Source of the DNA: Tholera decimalis
Taxonomy: Eukaryota; Arthropoda; Insecta; Lepidoptera; Noctuidae
Direction of reading: 5' to 3'
NCBI GenBank assembly: GCA_943138885.2
Contig: OW964577.2
Coordinates: forward strand, 7,647,263-7,711,262
DNA: 64,000 bases
Positions 10,948-22,380 of this stretch are shown piece after piece. How positions within the stretch are numbered: position 1 is the stretch's first letter; every line of letters begins with the position of its first letter. Under the pieces are notes generated by a model that saw only the letters and a list, made by a program, of their open reading frames with translations, searched no databases and was not told the DNA's origin. The translations under genes were made by a program, and so were the position numbers.

Positions 10948-11686
10948 CTAGAAATGAAAAAGTATGATTATATTTATACGTCAAAAAATAAGTAGATATA
11001 ACATTTATTTAATTATTATTACTACCAGATACTCATTGACATTGAAAAGTATAATGACTTTCCAATTGAATCTATGATCTAATCTAATTTTATTATAATT
11101 TAATAGTCGACTGTAATTTATTTATGTGTAGAATTTTGCATGTCTATGTGACGGCAGAGCATGGAGAACAAATAAAACATGTATAATATCTATCCCCTAC
11201 CCATGTTGGCAAAGAATTTGAATTTAAAGAATTGTAGGAGTGCCATAAATTGGGAATGGTTATGTATGTTTAAATAATGTGTACATAAGTATAGACTCCT
11301 TAACTAATGCATCGAATCTCAGAATGCAGGTACTTTATAACACAAGTTAAATCTTTTCTTGGATACCAGAGTTCACTAAAACATTTCAATGAATATTTGA
11401 ATATCATTAATTAGACTTAGTTTTATAGTTAGGTTTTTAGTGTGTAAATGTTTTAATCCTATATGTTGGTAATTCATTCACTTAGTTAATACTAGATGGC
11501 GTTGGCGTCGAATTAGAAGTCGCTATCGTTTTATTACCGCGGTTTGTGTAAGAGGGCGCGTGAATATTTCTCTGCCTAGTACTCAGCTGCAAAAATCCGT
11601 TAGACTGGATTATTTGTACATCATTTTTTGAAAGCGAAGAGATCATATAAATGATCTACTCGCTTAGAATCTTTGAAATTAGAGAT

Positions 11687-13592
11687 GGGTTGTACTAGGT
11701 AAATTTGGGACTAGGTGCACCTATTCTTAGTATTTAAAAATACGTGATCCAGATATAGAGATGAGATATACTTGCAAATATCAATACCTGGGCTTGCAAG
11801 TACGAGTCTGTAAAAATACCTGGGTTGGAAACCAGGTATTAAAATACTAGAAAGTATTTTGAGCCACTTCGGATTTCAGTCTACTAGTCCGGTCGTACCA
11901 TGCCACAATCTAGTACGGCTTTTGTAGATGAAATCTTTCCTTCCTACTTAATTTACAGAAATTAATAATTCACTCACTTAAAATTCACGGAAATATGTTT
12001 TCTTTGCACATGCAAGCATAAGGCATAAGGTTTGACACTCCCGATTTGTATGATATTAATGCTTTGCACATTTTACATTCAGCTTTATTTTAGCCAAACT
12101 TTTCTTAGGAGCCATGGTTTGTAACTGTATTTTTATTTACAACTAGTAAGTCTTATCAATTTTAAAAGAAAACACTTAACTACATTCAACTACGTTCAAA
12201 AATCGTCTTTTACCTATTTAAATATTTACATTCCTAACTAATAAACAAAGTCACGTACACATAAAAAAGCAGTTTTGTTTATTTACACACTAACTGTTAA
12301 TAGTTTAAATTCAATAAACTCGCGAAATAAGAAAGTCACGGTCAGTTGGTAAATTGCATAACAAGCTCGCACTCACTTCTCAGTATTTATATGTATCATC
12401 TATGCACTCACTCAAACGACAACTGACGAAAGAAAAATAAAAAACGTAAACATAACAAAATATTTTCTAAAATACTTTCGTTCACGCAATAATGTGTCTT
12501 TTATTAATAGTCATTAGGGTGAATGGCGCCGCAAACTACTCAAAAGAAAAGAAAAAATTCCCTGATGCACACACCTACACAGATTTCGGTTTATGTACTC
12601 AGACAACTTTGGAATATTTAGAGAAATACTACACAATCGCATTTGCAAATGAAAAATACTTTGAACCTTGCAAGTATTTTTTTTTCTGATACGATTATGC
12701 TCCTTTTTGCTGAAGCAAAACGAATCAATTTCCTATGCAAGTATTTTCACATCAATCCAAGCCCTGTTGGAAGAAAAAATACTTGCATAGGAAATTGACC
12801 CGTGATTTCTTATAAATAAGAAGCACAATCGCGTTTACATATAAATACTTGCAAAGACAAACCGTATACTAGAATAGACTTGCATACGAAATTGAAAGTA
12901 TTTTCTATCTGTATAGGAAATTGAACCGTGACTTCCTAAGAATAAGGAGCACAATCGCGTTTACAAATAAATACCTGCATAGAGACGAACGTTTCTACTT
13001 TTACTCAATCCAAGCCCTGTTGAATGAAAAAATACTTGCATAGGAAATTGACCCGTGACTTCTTATAAATAAGAAGCACAATCGCGTTTACATATAAATA
13101 CTTGCAAAGACAAACCGTATACTAGAATAGACTTGCATACGAAATTGAAAGTATTTTCTATCTGTATAGGAAATTGAACCGTGACTTCCTAAGAATAAGG
13201 AGCACAATCGCGTTTACAAATAAATACCTGCATAGAGACGAACGTTTCTACTTTTACTCAATCCAAGCCCTGTTGAATGAAAAAATACTTGCATAGGAAA
13301 TTGACCCGTGAGTTCTTATAAATAAGAAGCACAATCGCGTTTACATATAAATACTTGCAAAGACAATCCATATACTAGAATAGACTTGCATACGAAATTG
13401 TTACGTAGTCTCTTACAGATAAGGAGCATAATCGCATAGTCGGGCGATCGTCAAGCCCCCACCGGAGCGAGTCCGACTCCGAGTAGCCGTATAAAATACT
13501 TTGAAGTCTTGCAAGTATTTCGGATCGGTACCTGGTGTACGTACTTGGAAGTAAATACCTGGTGTAAATACCTGGTCGCGTAAATACGTACC
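11687..13592. mobile_element. hAT-like non-autonomous element A
   Basis: The left end tagagatgggttgtactagg and the right end (minus strand, ctagggatggtacgtattta) match in the first part, and both have the 'TAGnGATGG' form seen in many hAT elements. The flanks ctttgaaa and gtttgaac agree at 6 of 8 positions, compatible with an old 8-bp target duplication. The interior has no transposase, but palindromic 'acttgcaagtat' motifs and a 253-bp tandem repeat. It lies in LIM intron 3. Confidence 0.5.
12753..13450 (+). repeat. 253-bp tandem repeat, about 2.7 copies
   Basis: The unit beginning 'caatccaagccctgttg' restarts at 12753, 13006 and 13259, a period of 253 in both cases. Copies are nearly identical. 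Each unit is made of two diverged halves (gaaattgacccgtga..aataagaagcacaatcgcg and gaaattgaaccgtga..aataaggagcacaatcgcg), so the array shows two levels of duplication. Confidence 0.9.
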
Positions 13593-13756
13593 ATCCCTAG
13601 TTTGAACGGCAAAAGCGAGTTAAGTAGTAGTACATTAACAACTTAACCGCCAATGACGCAAGTTAACTCGCTACTGTACTTGTTGAAGTGTAAATCGGGC
13701 TTTAGGCGGTGTACACAGTACGAGTACTTTTTAGTCTTCTCATACTTCCCGTACTG

Positions 13757-13873
13757 TGCAGACGTGCTGTTGACAGAAATGTGGAAGCAATGACTGAAAG
13801 ATTCATAATAAATGTAGGAAACGACGACAGTAGTGATAGTACGGAGAGTGATGATGATGATGATATGTTATAA
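13757..13873 (+). pseudogene. Acidic C-terminal tail-like ORF, origin unknown
   Basis: An open frame reads through VDRNVEAMTERFIINV, then an Asp/Ser-rich run (NDDSSDSTESDDDDDML) and a stop, followed about 30 bases later by AATAAA (13901). This looks like the last few codons and polyadenylation signal of a transposon gene or a host last exon. No upstream exon was found. It could also be chance sequence with a GAT repeat. Confidence 0.25.
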
Positions 13874-14203
13874 AGTTGTATAGGTAGATATTATAATATA
13901 ATAAAGAAAGTTTAATAATTAACTCTCGGTTTTATTTCTTTCCTTCATATCCATCAGATACAAAAAAAGTAGGTACCCATAAAAAAAATTCTATCAAATA
14001 AATGTCTCTCAATTTATACGACAGACGCAGAGCCGCAGGAATAAACTAAGCGAACTTTAAGAAGCGCAGTGTGAACGCACATTTACATTTCTAAGGTATT
14101 GTTAACGCCCACTGACCCTACAAAAGTTTTTTTTGTCTTTGTCATTTGTATGATAATGTGCGATAGAGAAGGCGCTATACTAACTCGTCTCCGTGAATAC
14201 ACT

Positions 14204-15975
14204 ATAGGTGCACCTATTCTTAGTATTTAAAAATACGTGATCCAGATACCTATTCCACCTAGTAGAGATGGGTTGTACTAGGTAAATTTGGGACTAGGTG
14301 CACCTATTCTTAGTATTTAAAAATACGTGATCCAGATACCTATTCCACCTAGTCCACCTAGTATCAATTATTACTTATCGAATGTGGTCATGGTGCACGT
14401 ACTTAGTCCAAGTAATTTTTTTATTGTGGCTACTAATTTTGCAGGAAACTGCTAAACAACAAATGAACACGGTATTTTGATTAAATTTTACGATGACGGT
14501 CTTTAAGCTTCACGGACTCACCTCGTTGCCACTTCTCCTGTACTTGATATTTCTATTGAACTTAGGGTGTTAGCACCAGCAATCAGTGATAAGACTAGGT
14601 TGGTACCTAGTAATTGGACTTTATACTCGAGACTAGTCAGTAATCATTCGATCCTAGAATACTCGATCCGAATGAGTACCACCTAGTCTCGACAAGACCA
14701 AGTATTACGAAGTATCTATTTACTTAGTCTTTTCGAGACTAGTTGGTACTCATTCGGATCGAGTATTCTCGGATCGAATGATTACTGACTAGTCTCGGGT
14801 ATCGAAAGATAAAGATGGGAAGACTACGGAATAGCGTAGTTAAAAAAGGACATAATATATATTCTTGCACAACACGCGTGCGCGTTGCGTTACTTTTATG
14901 TACTTTGAATTAGGGTTTAAATTCAAGTGACTGACAAACGAATGATTTTGACAAACATGAATGAGCGGTAAAGCAGGTTTATAACGTGTTGAGTGAATGG
15001 AATGCAATTACGCGTTAGTTCTATGAAGCCTAAGAGCAGTTGGATTTCGCAATACTTCATGATACTAGGTGTTGTCAAAGTGAGAATAGGTGCCGCCTAG
15101 TATTGAAATTTACCTATTCTTCGGATCTGTTGTAGTAAATACGACTCATCTCTACCACCTAGTCCCTAGTCCACCTAGTATCAATTATTATTTATCGACT
15201 GTGGTCATGGTGCACGTACTTAGTCCAAGTAATTTTTTTATTGTGGCTACTAATTTTGCAGGAAACTGCTAAACAACAAAAGAACACGGTATTTTGATTA
15301 AATTTTACGATGACGGTCTTTAAGCTTCACGGACTCACCTCGTTGCCACTTCTCCTGTACTTGATATTTCTATTGAACTTAGGGTGTTAGCACCAGCAAT
15401 CAGTGATAAGACTAGGTTGGTACCTAGTAATTCGACTTTATACTCGAGACTAGTCAGTAATCATTCGATCCGAGAATACTCGATCCGAATGAGTACCACC
15501 TAGTCTCGACAAGACTAAGTATTACGAAGTATCTATGTACTTAGTCTTTTCGAGACTAGTTGGTACTCATTCGGATCGAGTATTCTCGGATCGAATGATT
15601 ACCGACTTGTCTCGAGTATTGAAAGATAAAGATGGGAAGACTACGGAATAGCGTAGTTAAAAAAGGACAGAATATATATTCTTGCTCAACACGCGTGCGC
15701 GTTGCGTTACTTTTATGTACTTTGAATTAGGGTTTAAATTCAAGTGACTGACAAACGAATGATTTTGACAAACATGAATGAGCGGTAATGCAGGTTTATA
15801 ACGTGTTGAGTGAATGGAATGCAATTACGCGTTAGTGCTATGAAGCCTAAGAGCAGTTGGATTTCGCAATACTTCATGATATTAGGTGTTGTCAAAGTGA
15901 GAATAGGTGCCGCCTAGTATCGAAATTTACCTATTCTTCGGATCTGTTCTAGTAAATACGACTCATCTCTACCCG
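14204..15975 (+). mobile_element. hAT-like element B with an internal 817-bp tandem duplication
   Basis: Two near-identical units (about 14347-15157 and 15169-15972, offset 817) each end 'agtaaatacgactcatctcta', the inverse of the left end tagagatgggttgtac at 14265. Only the first unit keeps the left terminus, and its 60-bp subterminal stretch is itself doubled (14204 and 14292). Each unit contains a hairpin with 64-bp arms (14628-14691/14734-14797 and 15445-15508/15551-15614). The left 80 bp match element A (11687), so A and B share a terminus but not an interior. No transposase. Confidence 0.75.
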
Positions 15976-16124
15976 TGGGAACAAATTGCCGGGACAAGGA
16001 ACTTAAAAGTAGCCTGCCCTGTATGTAAGTCCAAAGTTAAGTAGGCTAACTCCTCAAAATTGGTTCAACCAAACGTAGTGTATTACATTCTCTTTGGTTC
16101 AACCGTCATCTTTCAGTTTTCAAC

Positions 16125-16896
16125 CGACGACAAAAAGGAGGAGGTTATCAATTCGACGCGTATATTTTTTTTATTATTATTATTTTTTATTAATGTATGA
16201 TCAATGATCATCGAGTACTCGAAGACGGCTGAACCGATTTGGAAAATTCTTTTTTTGTTTGATAGGGTATACTTCGAAATTGGTACCATTTGTCACTAAG
16301 TCAAGATCTGATGATGGGATCCTGGAGAAATCGAGGGAACTCTTCAAATATTATAGGCACACCTATGGCGTTTTGGGTATTTCTAATAGTAACTTGTGCA
16401 GTTGTTCTCAAAAAGTATCATTTGGGGAAGTGGAACTGATGATGAAGACCACAGATGGTCGCCGAAACTACTGAATAATAAGTATTTCGTGGATTGCGAT
16501 TCGATTACTTGAATATGGATATTAAGCACTTTATGCTCGTCACAATGCATATCGTGATGTACAGCTGATGGTGAAGTACCAGGAGAACTCCTCAAAAATT
16601 AACGGCCCAGCATTGGGAAAAGCAATATTTTATAAAATGTTATAAGTAGTTGACATTTAGGCTCTTGTAACTAGGTACATTAAAAATCAACCAACTAAAA
16701 AGAGTGAAATAAAAACTTTTTACCAAAAAATTAAACCGACTCCCAAAAACACAGCAAAGTGAAAAATAACTTTAATTTCGGAAGTCGGTGCCAAAAACGA
16801 AAATACAAAACTAAAGACACCGACTACCGAAATTAAAGTTATTTTTCACTTTGCAGTGTTTTTGGGAGTCGGTTTAATTTTTTGGTAAAAAGTTTT
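16125..16896 (-). repeat. Hairpin-bearing interspersed repeat, copy 3 (inverse orientation)
   Basis: Body first (tcaaccgacgacaaaaaggag), hairpin last (arms about 16711-16790 and 16818-16896). Sequence agrees closely with copy 1, same subfamily. Lies in LIM intron 3, about 135 bp from exon 3. Confidence 0.75.
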
Positions 16897-17030
16897 TAGT
16901 TCATCCGTTTCCATTTTCTGTTGGTATCTCTTTTACTTTATCTTTGTATCTCGCGGCGCGGTTGTAGTCTGTATCTCGTGTCACTGTCATCTGTATCTCG
17001 TGCTGATTATAACTACACAAAGTTACTCAC

Positions 17031-17203
17031 GTGAGCTGCTTATTGCACTGGACACATCTGAAGCACTCTTTGTGCCAAATCCTCTTCTCCGCCTTAATGC
17101 GCTCCATGGCATACACTGGCCGGGAACACTTCTCGCACTGCGGTATTGAGTCATTGTCCGTAGCGGCCTTCATTTTCTTGAACAGTTTCTCTGAACTTTT
17201 TGA
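17031..17203 (-). CDS. LIM gene exon 3, first two thirds of the LIM domain
   Basis: Acceptor TTTTTCCAG before 17203 and donor AC|GTGAGT at 17031/17030; 173 bases, entry phase 0, exit phase 2. Encodes residues 56-112 plus part of 113. The first zinc site is complete: C78-x2-C81-x17-H99-x2-C102, with C105 and C108 beginning the second. The context VYAMERIKAEKRIWH and CFRC is typical of the EPLIN-like LIM family (VYPMER). A LINE fragment (17364-17580) and an R1 tail (17636-17750) sit in the 653-bp intron between this exon and the preceding one. Confidence 0.93.
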
Positions 17204-17363
17204 CTGGAAAAAGAGAGATGTAGAGGTTAAGAACATGATGATAGACAATTCGAAAAAGAGATGGGTTGTATCTGCTATTATCTTTATCTGCTTAGCCTTT
17301 TTCAACGATGTTGGGGCGGCATCCAGTTTTACCAGATACAGTTGAGTATTGTTTTCGTATGTA

Positions 17364-17580
17364 TTTATATACTTTCTGGTGGAAAGCGATGATGTGATGG
17401 ACTTTGGAGCACGTTTGACTAGAAGTAACCTATGCACTGTATACTTAAAGATCCCAGAGTATGACTTTCAGGAAATACAAGCTGCCAGTATTCTCGAAAC
17501 GGTTTGTGCATATGGGTGGGATATCCATCGAGTCAGGTGATCGAACAAGCGAGGAAGTATTAAGTTGTCCGATTTGTAAA
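17364..17580 (-). mobile_element. jockey/CR1-type LINE 3' end, degraded
   Basis: Minus-strand translation in pieces gives DIPPICTNRFENT and, after frameshifts, RLLLVKRAP, matching the C-terminus decoded from the better copies. Fills LIM intron 2 together with the R1 tail next to it. Confidence 0.6.
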
Positions 17581-17635
17581 GTCAACATTTGTTTTGGTTG
17601 CGGTAATATTTTATCGATATACATCAGTCCCGGAA

Positions 17636-17750
17636 CACAAACGCAACTGAAATAACAGGGTGGGGTTTTAGTCAATAGGAGTATGACACTACTTTTCGCT
17701 CTACCCATCGCGGTAGGAGTAATTTAATAATTTTCCCCCCGAAAAATATA
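17636..17750 (+). mobile_element. R1-type LINE 3' tail
   Basis: Carries 'cagggtggggttttagtcaa..gtatgacact..' and 'tttaataattttcccccc', the 3' UTR series also at 22625, 47855, 49075, 60640 (plus) and 50941, 59545 (minus). The 50941-51530 copy links this tail to an R1-like ORF2 C-terminus. 5'-truncated. Confidence 0.55.
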
Positions 17751-17856
17751 CCTAGTTTTTTTATCAGCTCCTGTCATTATTTCGTGTGGGACATATTGGG
17801 CTTGCTTGTCGAGACGCCAAGAGTAGATATACTATAGAAGAAGCATTCAAACTTAC

Positions 17857-18032
17857 CACGGATATGGTCCCTTCATCCTTATGTCTTCTGGACTTGGTCT
17901 TCTTCTTGACCGTCCTCTGCTCCGAGACCTGCACCTCCTGGTAGCTCCTCTGTACCCTCGACTCTGACTGGATGAGGGACGAGGACGATTCCATCGTCGC
18001 CGACGCCGTAGCTAATGCCATTGTTTTGTGCT
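17857..18032 (-). CDS. LIM gene exon 2, Ser/Lys-rich N-terminus
   Basis: Acceptor TCTCTTTCCAG ends just before 18032; donor GTG|GTAAGT at 17857/17856. After 11 leader bases the ATG at 18021 (ACAATGG, good context) opens 55 codons ending in phase 0. The product starts MALATASATMESSSSLIQ and contains a basic patch KKKTKSRRHK at about residues 40-49, possibly a nuclear-localisation or acidic-partner surface. No domain is recognised here. The open frame reading on into the intron stops soon after, so the donor sets the boundary. This is either the initiating exon or, if the candidate upstream exon is used, an internal one. Confidence 0.85.
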
Positions 18033-18275
18033 CTGGAAAGAGACGAAAGTGATACTGTAGTTATGCGTCGTTTGTACGTAAATTTTTGCTTGTAAATTTA
18101 CAGTAAACAGTAATCTATATTACAGTACACGCATTCTTAGTTGGCCGGGCTGAAGTTAGCTATTTGATTCAACCCTATGGGTTTTAGAGAGTTGAGAAAA
18201 TCTTTACTAATTGATCGTCTTCTAATCGATGGATACCATTTACATCAGTATGATACTGATGGTTATTTATACTAA

Positions 18276-18452
18276 AGCGGAAAAGTTTGTTTGTTTATAC
18301 GCGAATGTACCGTTTAATCTTCGAAAGTACTGGGTGGATTGGGATGAAATTTAAGTAGCCTGAAGCTTATTAATCTATGCTATGTTTGGCTATGTTTTTA
18401 AAGTGATATGGTCCACGAGAACGAAGCCCCCCGTGACTACTAGTGATTAACT
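18276..18452 (+). mobile_element. Helitron-like fragment
   Basis: Runs from 'actaaagcggaaaagtttg' through 'tcttcgaaagtactgggtgga' to 'gaagccccccgtgactactag'. This is the same subfamily as the minus-strand copies at 43505 and 48752, now degraded. Confidence 0.5.
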
Positions 18453-18509
18453 ATATTCTCAAGCTTTCTGAGTCATTAGCTACGTATTAATTAGTCCGGA
18501 AAGTAATAT

Positions 18510-18757
18510 AATAATATTCCACAACTTTTCACACAACGCCATCTAGTCCCAAACTAAGCAGAGCTTGTGGTATGGGTACTAGACAACTGATAAACATACA
18601 TATATATTTCTAAATACATACATATTATAGATAAAGTACACCCAGACCAAGAACAAATGACCGTGCTCATCACACAAACATTTGTCCTAGGTGGGAATCG
18701 GACCCACGACCTTGCGCACAGCAGTCAGGGCCACTGACCACTATACCAACGGGCCTG
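18510..18757 (-). mobile_element. tRNA-headed SINE (family B)
   Basis: On the minus strand the head reads ggcccgttggtatagtggtc (A box) followed by ggtcgtgggtccgattccc (B box), then a body with 'gactagatggcgttgtgtga'. It is tRNA-derived and carries an internal polymerase III promoter in principle. It lies in the LIM intron 1 interval. Confidence 0.75.
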
Positions 18758-19547
18758 TCGATGGATGTGTTCTTGTGGATGTGTGTGTGAGTGAGTGTGT
18801 GACTGGATGGCTTCTTTTCTAAAATACATCTAGATGAAAATAAATGCGTCCAAAAAGTAATATTCTATTCCAGATGCTGACGTTATAGCCCCAAATTTCT
18901 TTAAATGTTATCCAGAACAAGCCTGAAGTGGAAAAGTTTCAGAATTGGGCCCAAGTTTAATATTAATTTAACTACGTAATAAATTTACTTATAGGGATAA
19001 GATTAGTTATAAAAAAAATATTCTAAAAATAAATAAAAAATTATCAACCTTTACTTACAGTAATGCTCCAACGAACTAACACATAAATCATCAGTATGAA
19101 ATTAAATGGTTCTTCCCAAAAAAAAATAAATGGAAAATAAAAATTGTACGGTTGGCAAAAAAGTGCATCACATATGTTCAAACTCATACATATTCAAATT
19201 AGCGGTGAGTAATGGTAGTAGAGAAAGCACTTCAAGTACTATTTATTTTAGCGAAAGAAATTTGCGTTTCTTTGCAATTATGCTACGGAAATAGACCTTA
19301 ACTAATGACATTGTGAACCTTTATTTTGGCTGGTTTTAACATTGAGGTCACTTCTTTTTGCGAGATTGATAGATATTAGATTTCGCGAAACTTTCAAGAA
19401 AATAAGTTGGAGGTTTTTATCGACATTTCAATATGTTCCCCTATAGGTGACCTAAAAAAAGCCCATTATTAGACATTTTTGTGTATGAATTTTTATGTTT
19501 GCGTATAGTATAAGTAGCTGTAGTATTAAATCTTACTTATTCTTACT

Positions 19548-19740
19548 AATATTATAAAATGCGAAAGCTTTTGAGTATAGATGTATGTTACTCCTTAACG
19601 CAAAAACTACTGAACGTATTTGAATGAAAAGGTATGTTTTTGGTTAGTCTTTTTATCCTAGAATCCCACGGGATTGGGACTTACGCGGCGCGAGAAAACC
19701 CTCCCACGCGGACGAGAAGCGAGCAGAAGCAAATACTATA
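19548..19740 (+). mobile_element. Helitron-like element, nearly full short copy
   Basis: From 'cttactaatattataaaatg' through 'cgcaaaaactactgaacgta' and 'cccacgggattgggacttac' to 'cgcggacgagaagcgagcag'. Matches the standard order for non-autonomous lepidopteran Helitron-like elements. Confidence 0.55.
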
Positions 19741-20084
19741 ATAATTCAAGAAATGTGTCCCCGAGAACACTGCAGACAAACTACAGTTTGGTAGAAGAAA
19801 TAAGTTTTTACCATTTATAAAAGTTCTCTTATTTAAATACCCAAATAAAAAAAGGATGTTGACAATAACTAGTCTCGCAAAAAACACCATCTACCTACAC
19901 GAAAATGCAAGCCAAACAGTTTGCTCTGCAATTACTACAAATAATAGCCCACGTTTTCTCGTCACACTCACAAGGAATCTTCGAGTCGAAGTGTGTCAAG
20001 GAGATGTCACAAAAGCTACTGTCTCGTCACGTGCGACATTAAGAGCCAAGTGCACTTTCTTCCCGGAAAACAAGGGAACTTGCA

Positions 20085-20232
20085 ATGTAGGTAGAATTCA
20101 CATTACTAGCAATGTTGTTAACCCCTCCAACTAAGCTAAATATGCTTGTGTCTGGAGTGGGTTCACGTCAATAGTGTAATGGGTGGGGTTCGAACTTGCG
20201 ACGTCTGACACCTTAGCCATTAGGCTATGAAC
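20085..20232 (-). mobile_element. tRNA-headed SINE (family A)
   Basis: Minus-strand copy with the same head, 'cactccagacacaag' core and tail as 6765 and 31765; diverged by several percent. Confidence 0.65.
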
Positions 20233-21341
20233 GCTTTAACTATTTCCATAGATATCCCTTAAACAGAGAAGTTATTAAATTAAGTACAACTACACGTGTA
20301 ATCAGAATCATAACAACAAATCAGTAAGTATCGTTTTTTATCGAGGTGGTAATTTTCATAGATGTCTTCCACCCTGGGGCGGGGTGTTCTCAAGAACAGT
20401 TGCGCCGGGGGCTGCGGTAGCAGCGACTGGTTTAGCAAGGAGTGTGAGGTGGACTAAACGTCAATTTTGCCATTTCTTACTATACCGGATTATTTTACCG
20501 TCTTGTAAAAATTTGGGTGTAATAGGTGAACGGAGTAGAAGCCTATGGCATAGAAAAAAATACAAATAAAGAAATTTATCTATCCAAAAATACTACTAAT
20601 ACGAAGTAAACTTTTTATTATAGAACAATAAAAACAGGTATAAAAAAATAAAAAAAAAAAAAAATTATATCCACCCTACTATTTAGTAGGGTGCGCAAAA
20701 TTTATATCAATGAATTTGTAGTGCGATCCTATTCCTTGAAGCCTTCAAGCTTCTGTTCCACAACACAATACACATAATGTAAAAAACACACATAATGTAA
20801 AAAAATGACATCCTGTATTTGGGCCGGTTTCAGTATTAATGGATGCAGATGAGTCTTTAGAAAATCTATGAACAGCTTTGTCACTAACCACTCAATGTGC
20901 TTTTTAAGGGACAAAGGACATGGACTGGCCTTGCCTAGCGTTCCTTAACTTGGAAGATGGAGGTGAGACACCACTCGAATGTGGTACTGTTATTATCATC
21001 AAAACGATAAATAACATGCAAAATTCACACGTCACTTATCGTGCTATCATACGGAATTAAAAACATATAAATCTGGGAATTAAATTAACTCATTAACAGG
21101 TAGTAAGACTTCCGAAGCGTGACGGCAGTTTTCTAATGCCCCATCGTGAGGAGTGGAGACACGCGACCGGCTGGCGTCCGTCAACGAATAGGTAATTGAA
21201 TGGTTTGTATTTCATGTGGTTTTTGGGAGATTTCTCTTCGAAATGACTGTCGGAAACGAGGAAGTATGGTAGATATGTGGTACTCTTAAAATGAAAGTGA
21301 CCTAACAAAACCAGTGAGTGTGCGGTGATGCAAAATAATTC
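20233..21341. other. No gene seen
   Basis: Intron 1 sequence if exon 1 at 22.2-22.4 kb is correct. A GC-richer patch at 20370-20450 has an open frame but no splice context or recognisable protein. Confidence 0.4.
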
Positions 21342-21628
21342 CATGAAGCCCGTTCCATCATCGAACTACGAGATGAAGAGTGATGCACCATCGTTACAAG
21401 GTGGACATCCCACCCATACGCACAAAACGTTTTGGGAATACTTTTATTGTGCGTACAGCTAAGGAGTGGAATTCCTTGCCGGATTCTGAGTTTCTTGATA
21501 GTTGTAACTTGGGAGTCTTTAAGTCAAGAGTAAATAGGTTACTTTAAGTAAGCGTGCTTGATCTTCAACCACATCATCGCTTACTATCAGATGAGATGGT
21601 GGTCTAACGGGAGCCTACTATCAATACA
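21342..21628 (+). mobile_element. jockey/CR1-type LINE 3' end with readable C-terminal codons
   Basis: Plus-strand frame reads VMHHRYKVDIPPIRTKRF, then GNTFIVRTAKEWNSLPDSEF and NLGVFKSRVNRLL, the usual end of this LINE's reverse-transcriptase ORF, followed by 3' UTR ending 'gagatggtggtc'. 5'-truncated. This copy identifies the many shorter fragments in the window. Confidence 0.8.
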
Positions 21629-22213
21629 AAAAAAAAACTCTACCATGCCTTACTTTCTGATTATGATAAAAACTGACCTTAAACTTTAAAACCCCATGGT
21701 AACAGGAGTCAGAATAACGAGTAATAAATAGGACAACCTATTGATGGATCACGCGAGAGACCTATTTACCTATATTGAAATTTATTAAATATTGTTTTTT
21801 TAAAGAAGTTCTTGTTCAAGCACAAAATAGTAATTTATGAGTAAGGTCACTTTAATTATTTATAAGACATATAGGTCGTATTCAAACGCTTTCGACTTTT
21901 GAGTAGGGTATGTATGTTGAGGCTTAGGCCGCAGAGAATTCCGGGACAAATCATTTTGGAATGGGAAAAGAAAATTTGACCATGTGAAGAATTCGAAATG
22001 ATTACGTATCATGGAATTCCAGATAAAAATGAACATTGAAAACTGCACCTTTTATCACGATGATCTTTAAAAAAGAGGTTATATTACACTTTTAAAGGGA
22101 TCACTGTGAACGTGAAAATGGAATTTATCCACCGGAACGATCACTCAACTTCTTATTCAACATCGTGATCTTAAAACACTTTCCACAACTTAATTAATTA
22201 AATAACAAATTAC

Positions 22214-22380
22214 CAAAAGACACCGGAGCCATGATAAGCATTTTCGTTCAATTTTCGTCACTTAATAAGTCACTAAAACACTTATTGACGAACAAAAGAT
22301 GAATTGAAGATAAAACACAAATCACAGTTTTTTCAACAAATTCCTTTCTAACGTTCTCTCTTGGACGCTTTCGAGTAACT
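22214..22380 (-). CDS. Candidate first exon of the LIM gene (5'UTR plus start codon)
   Basis: Runs from the predicted transcription start to a donor (TTTTG|GTAATT) at 22214/22213. It carries an ATG at 22241 with A at -3, giving MLIMAPVSF plus one base. Joined to the acceptor at 18032 it reads GAG CAC AAA ACA ATG, in frame with the strong ATG at 18021, so the protein would gain 13 N-terminal residues. If unspliced, the ATG opens only a 15-codon upstream ORF. The in-frame join and the promoter in the right place support it, but about one random join in three would also be in frame. Spliced cDNA would settle it. Confidence 0.45.
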
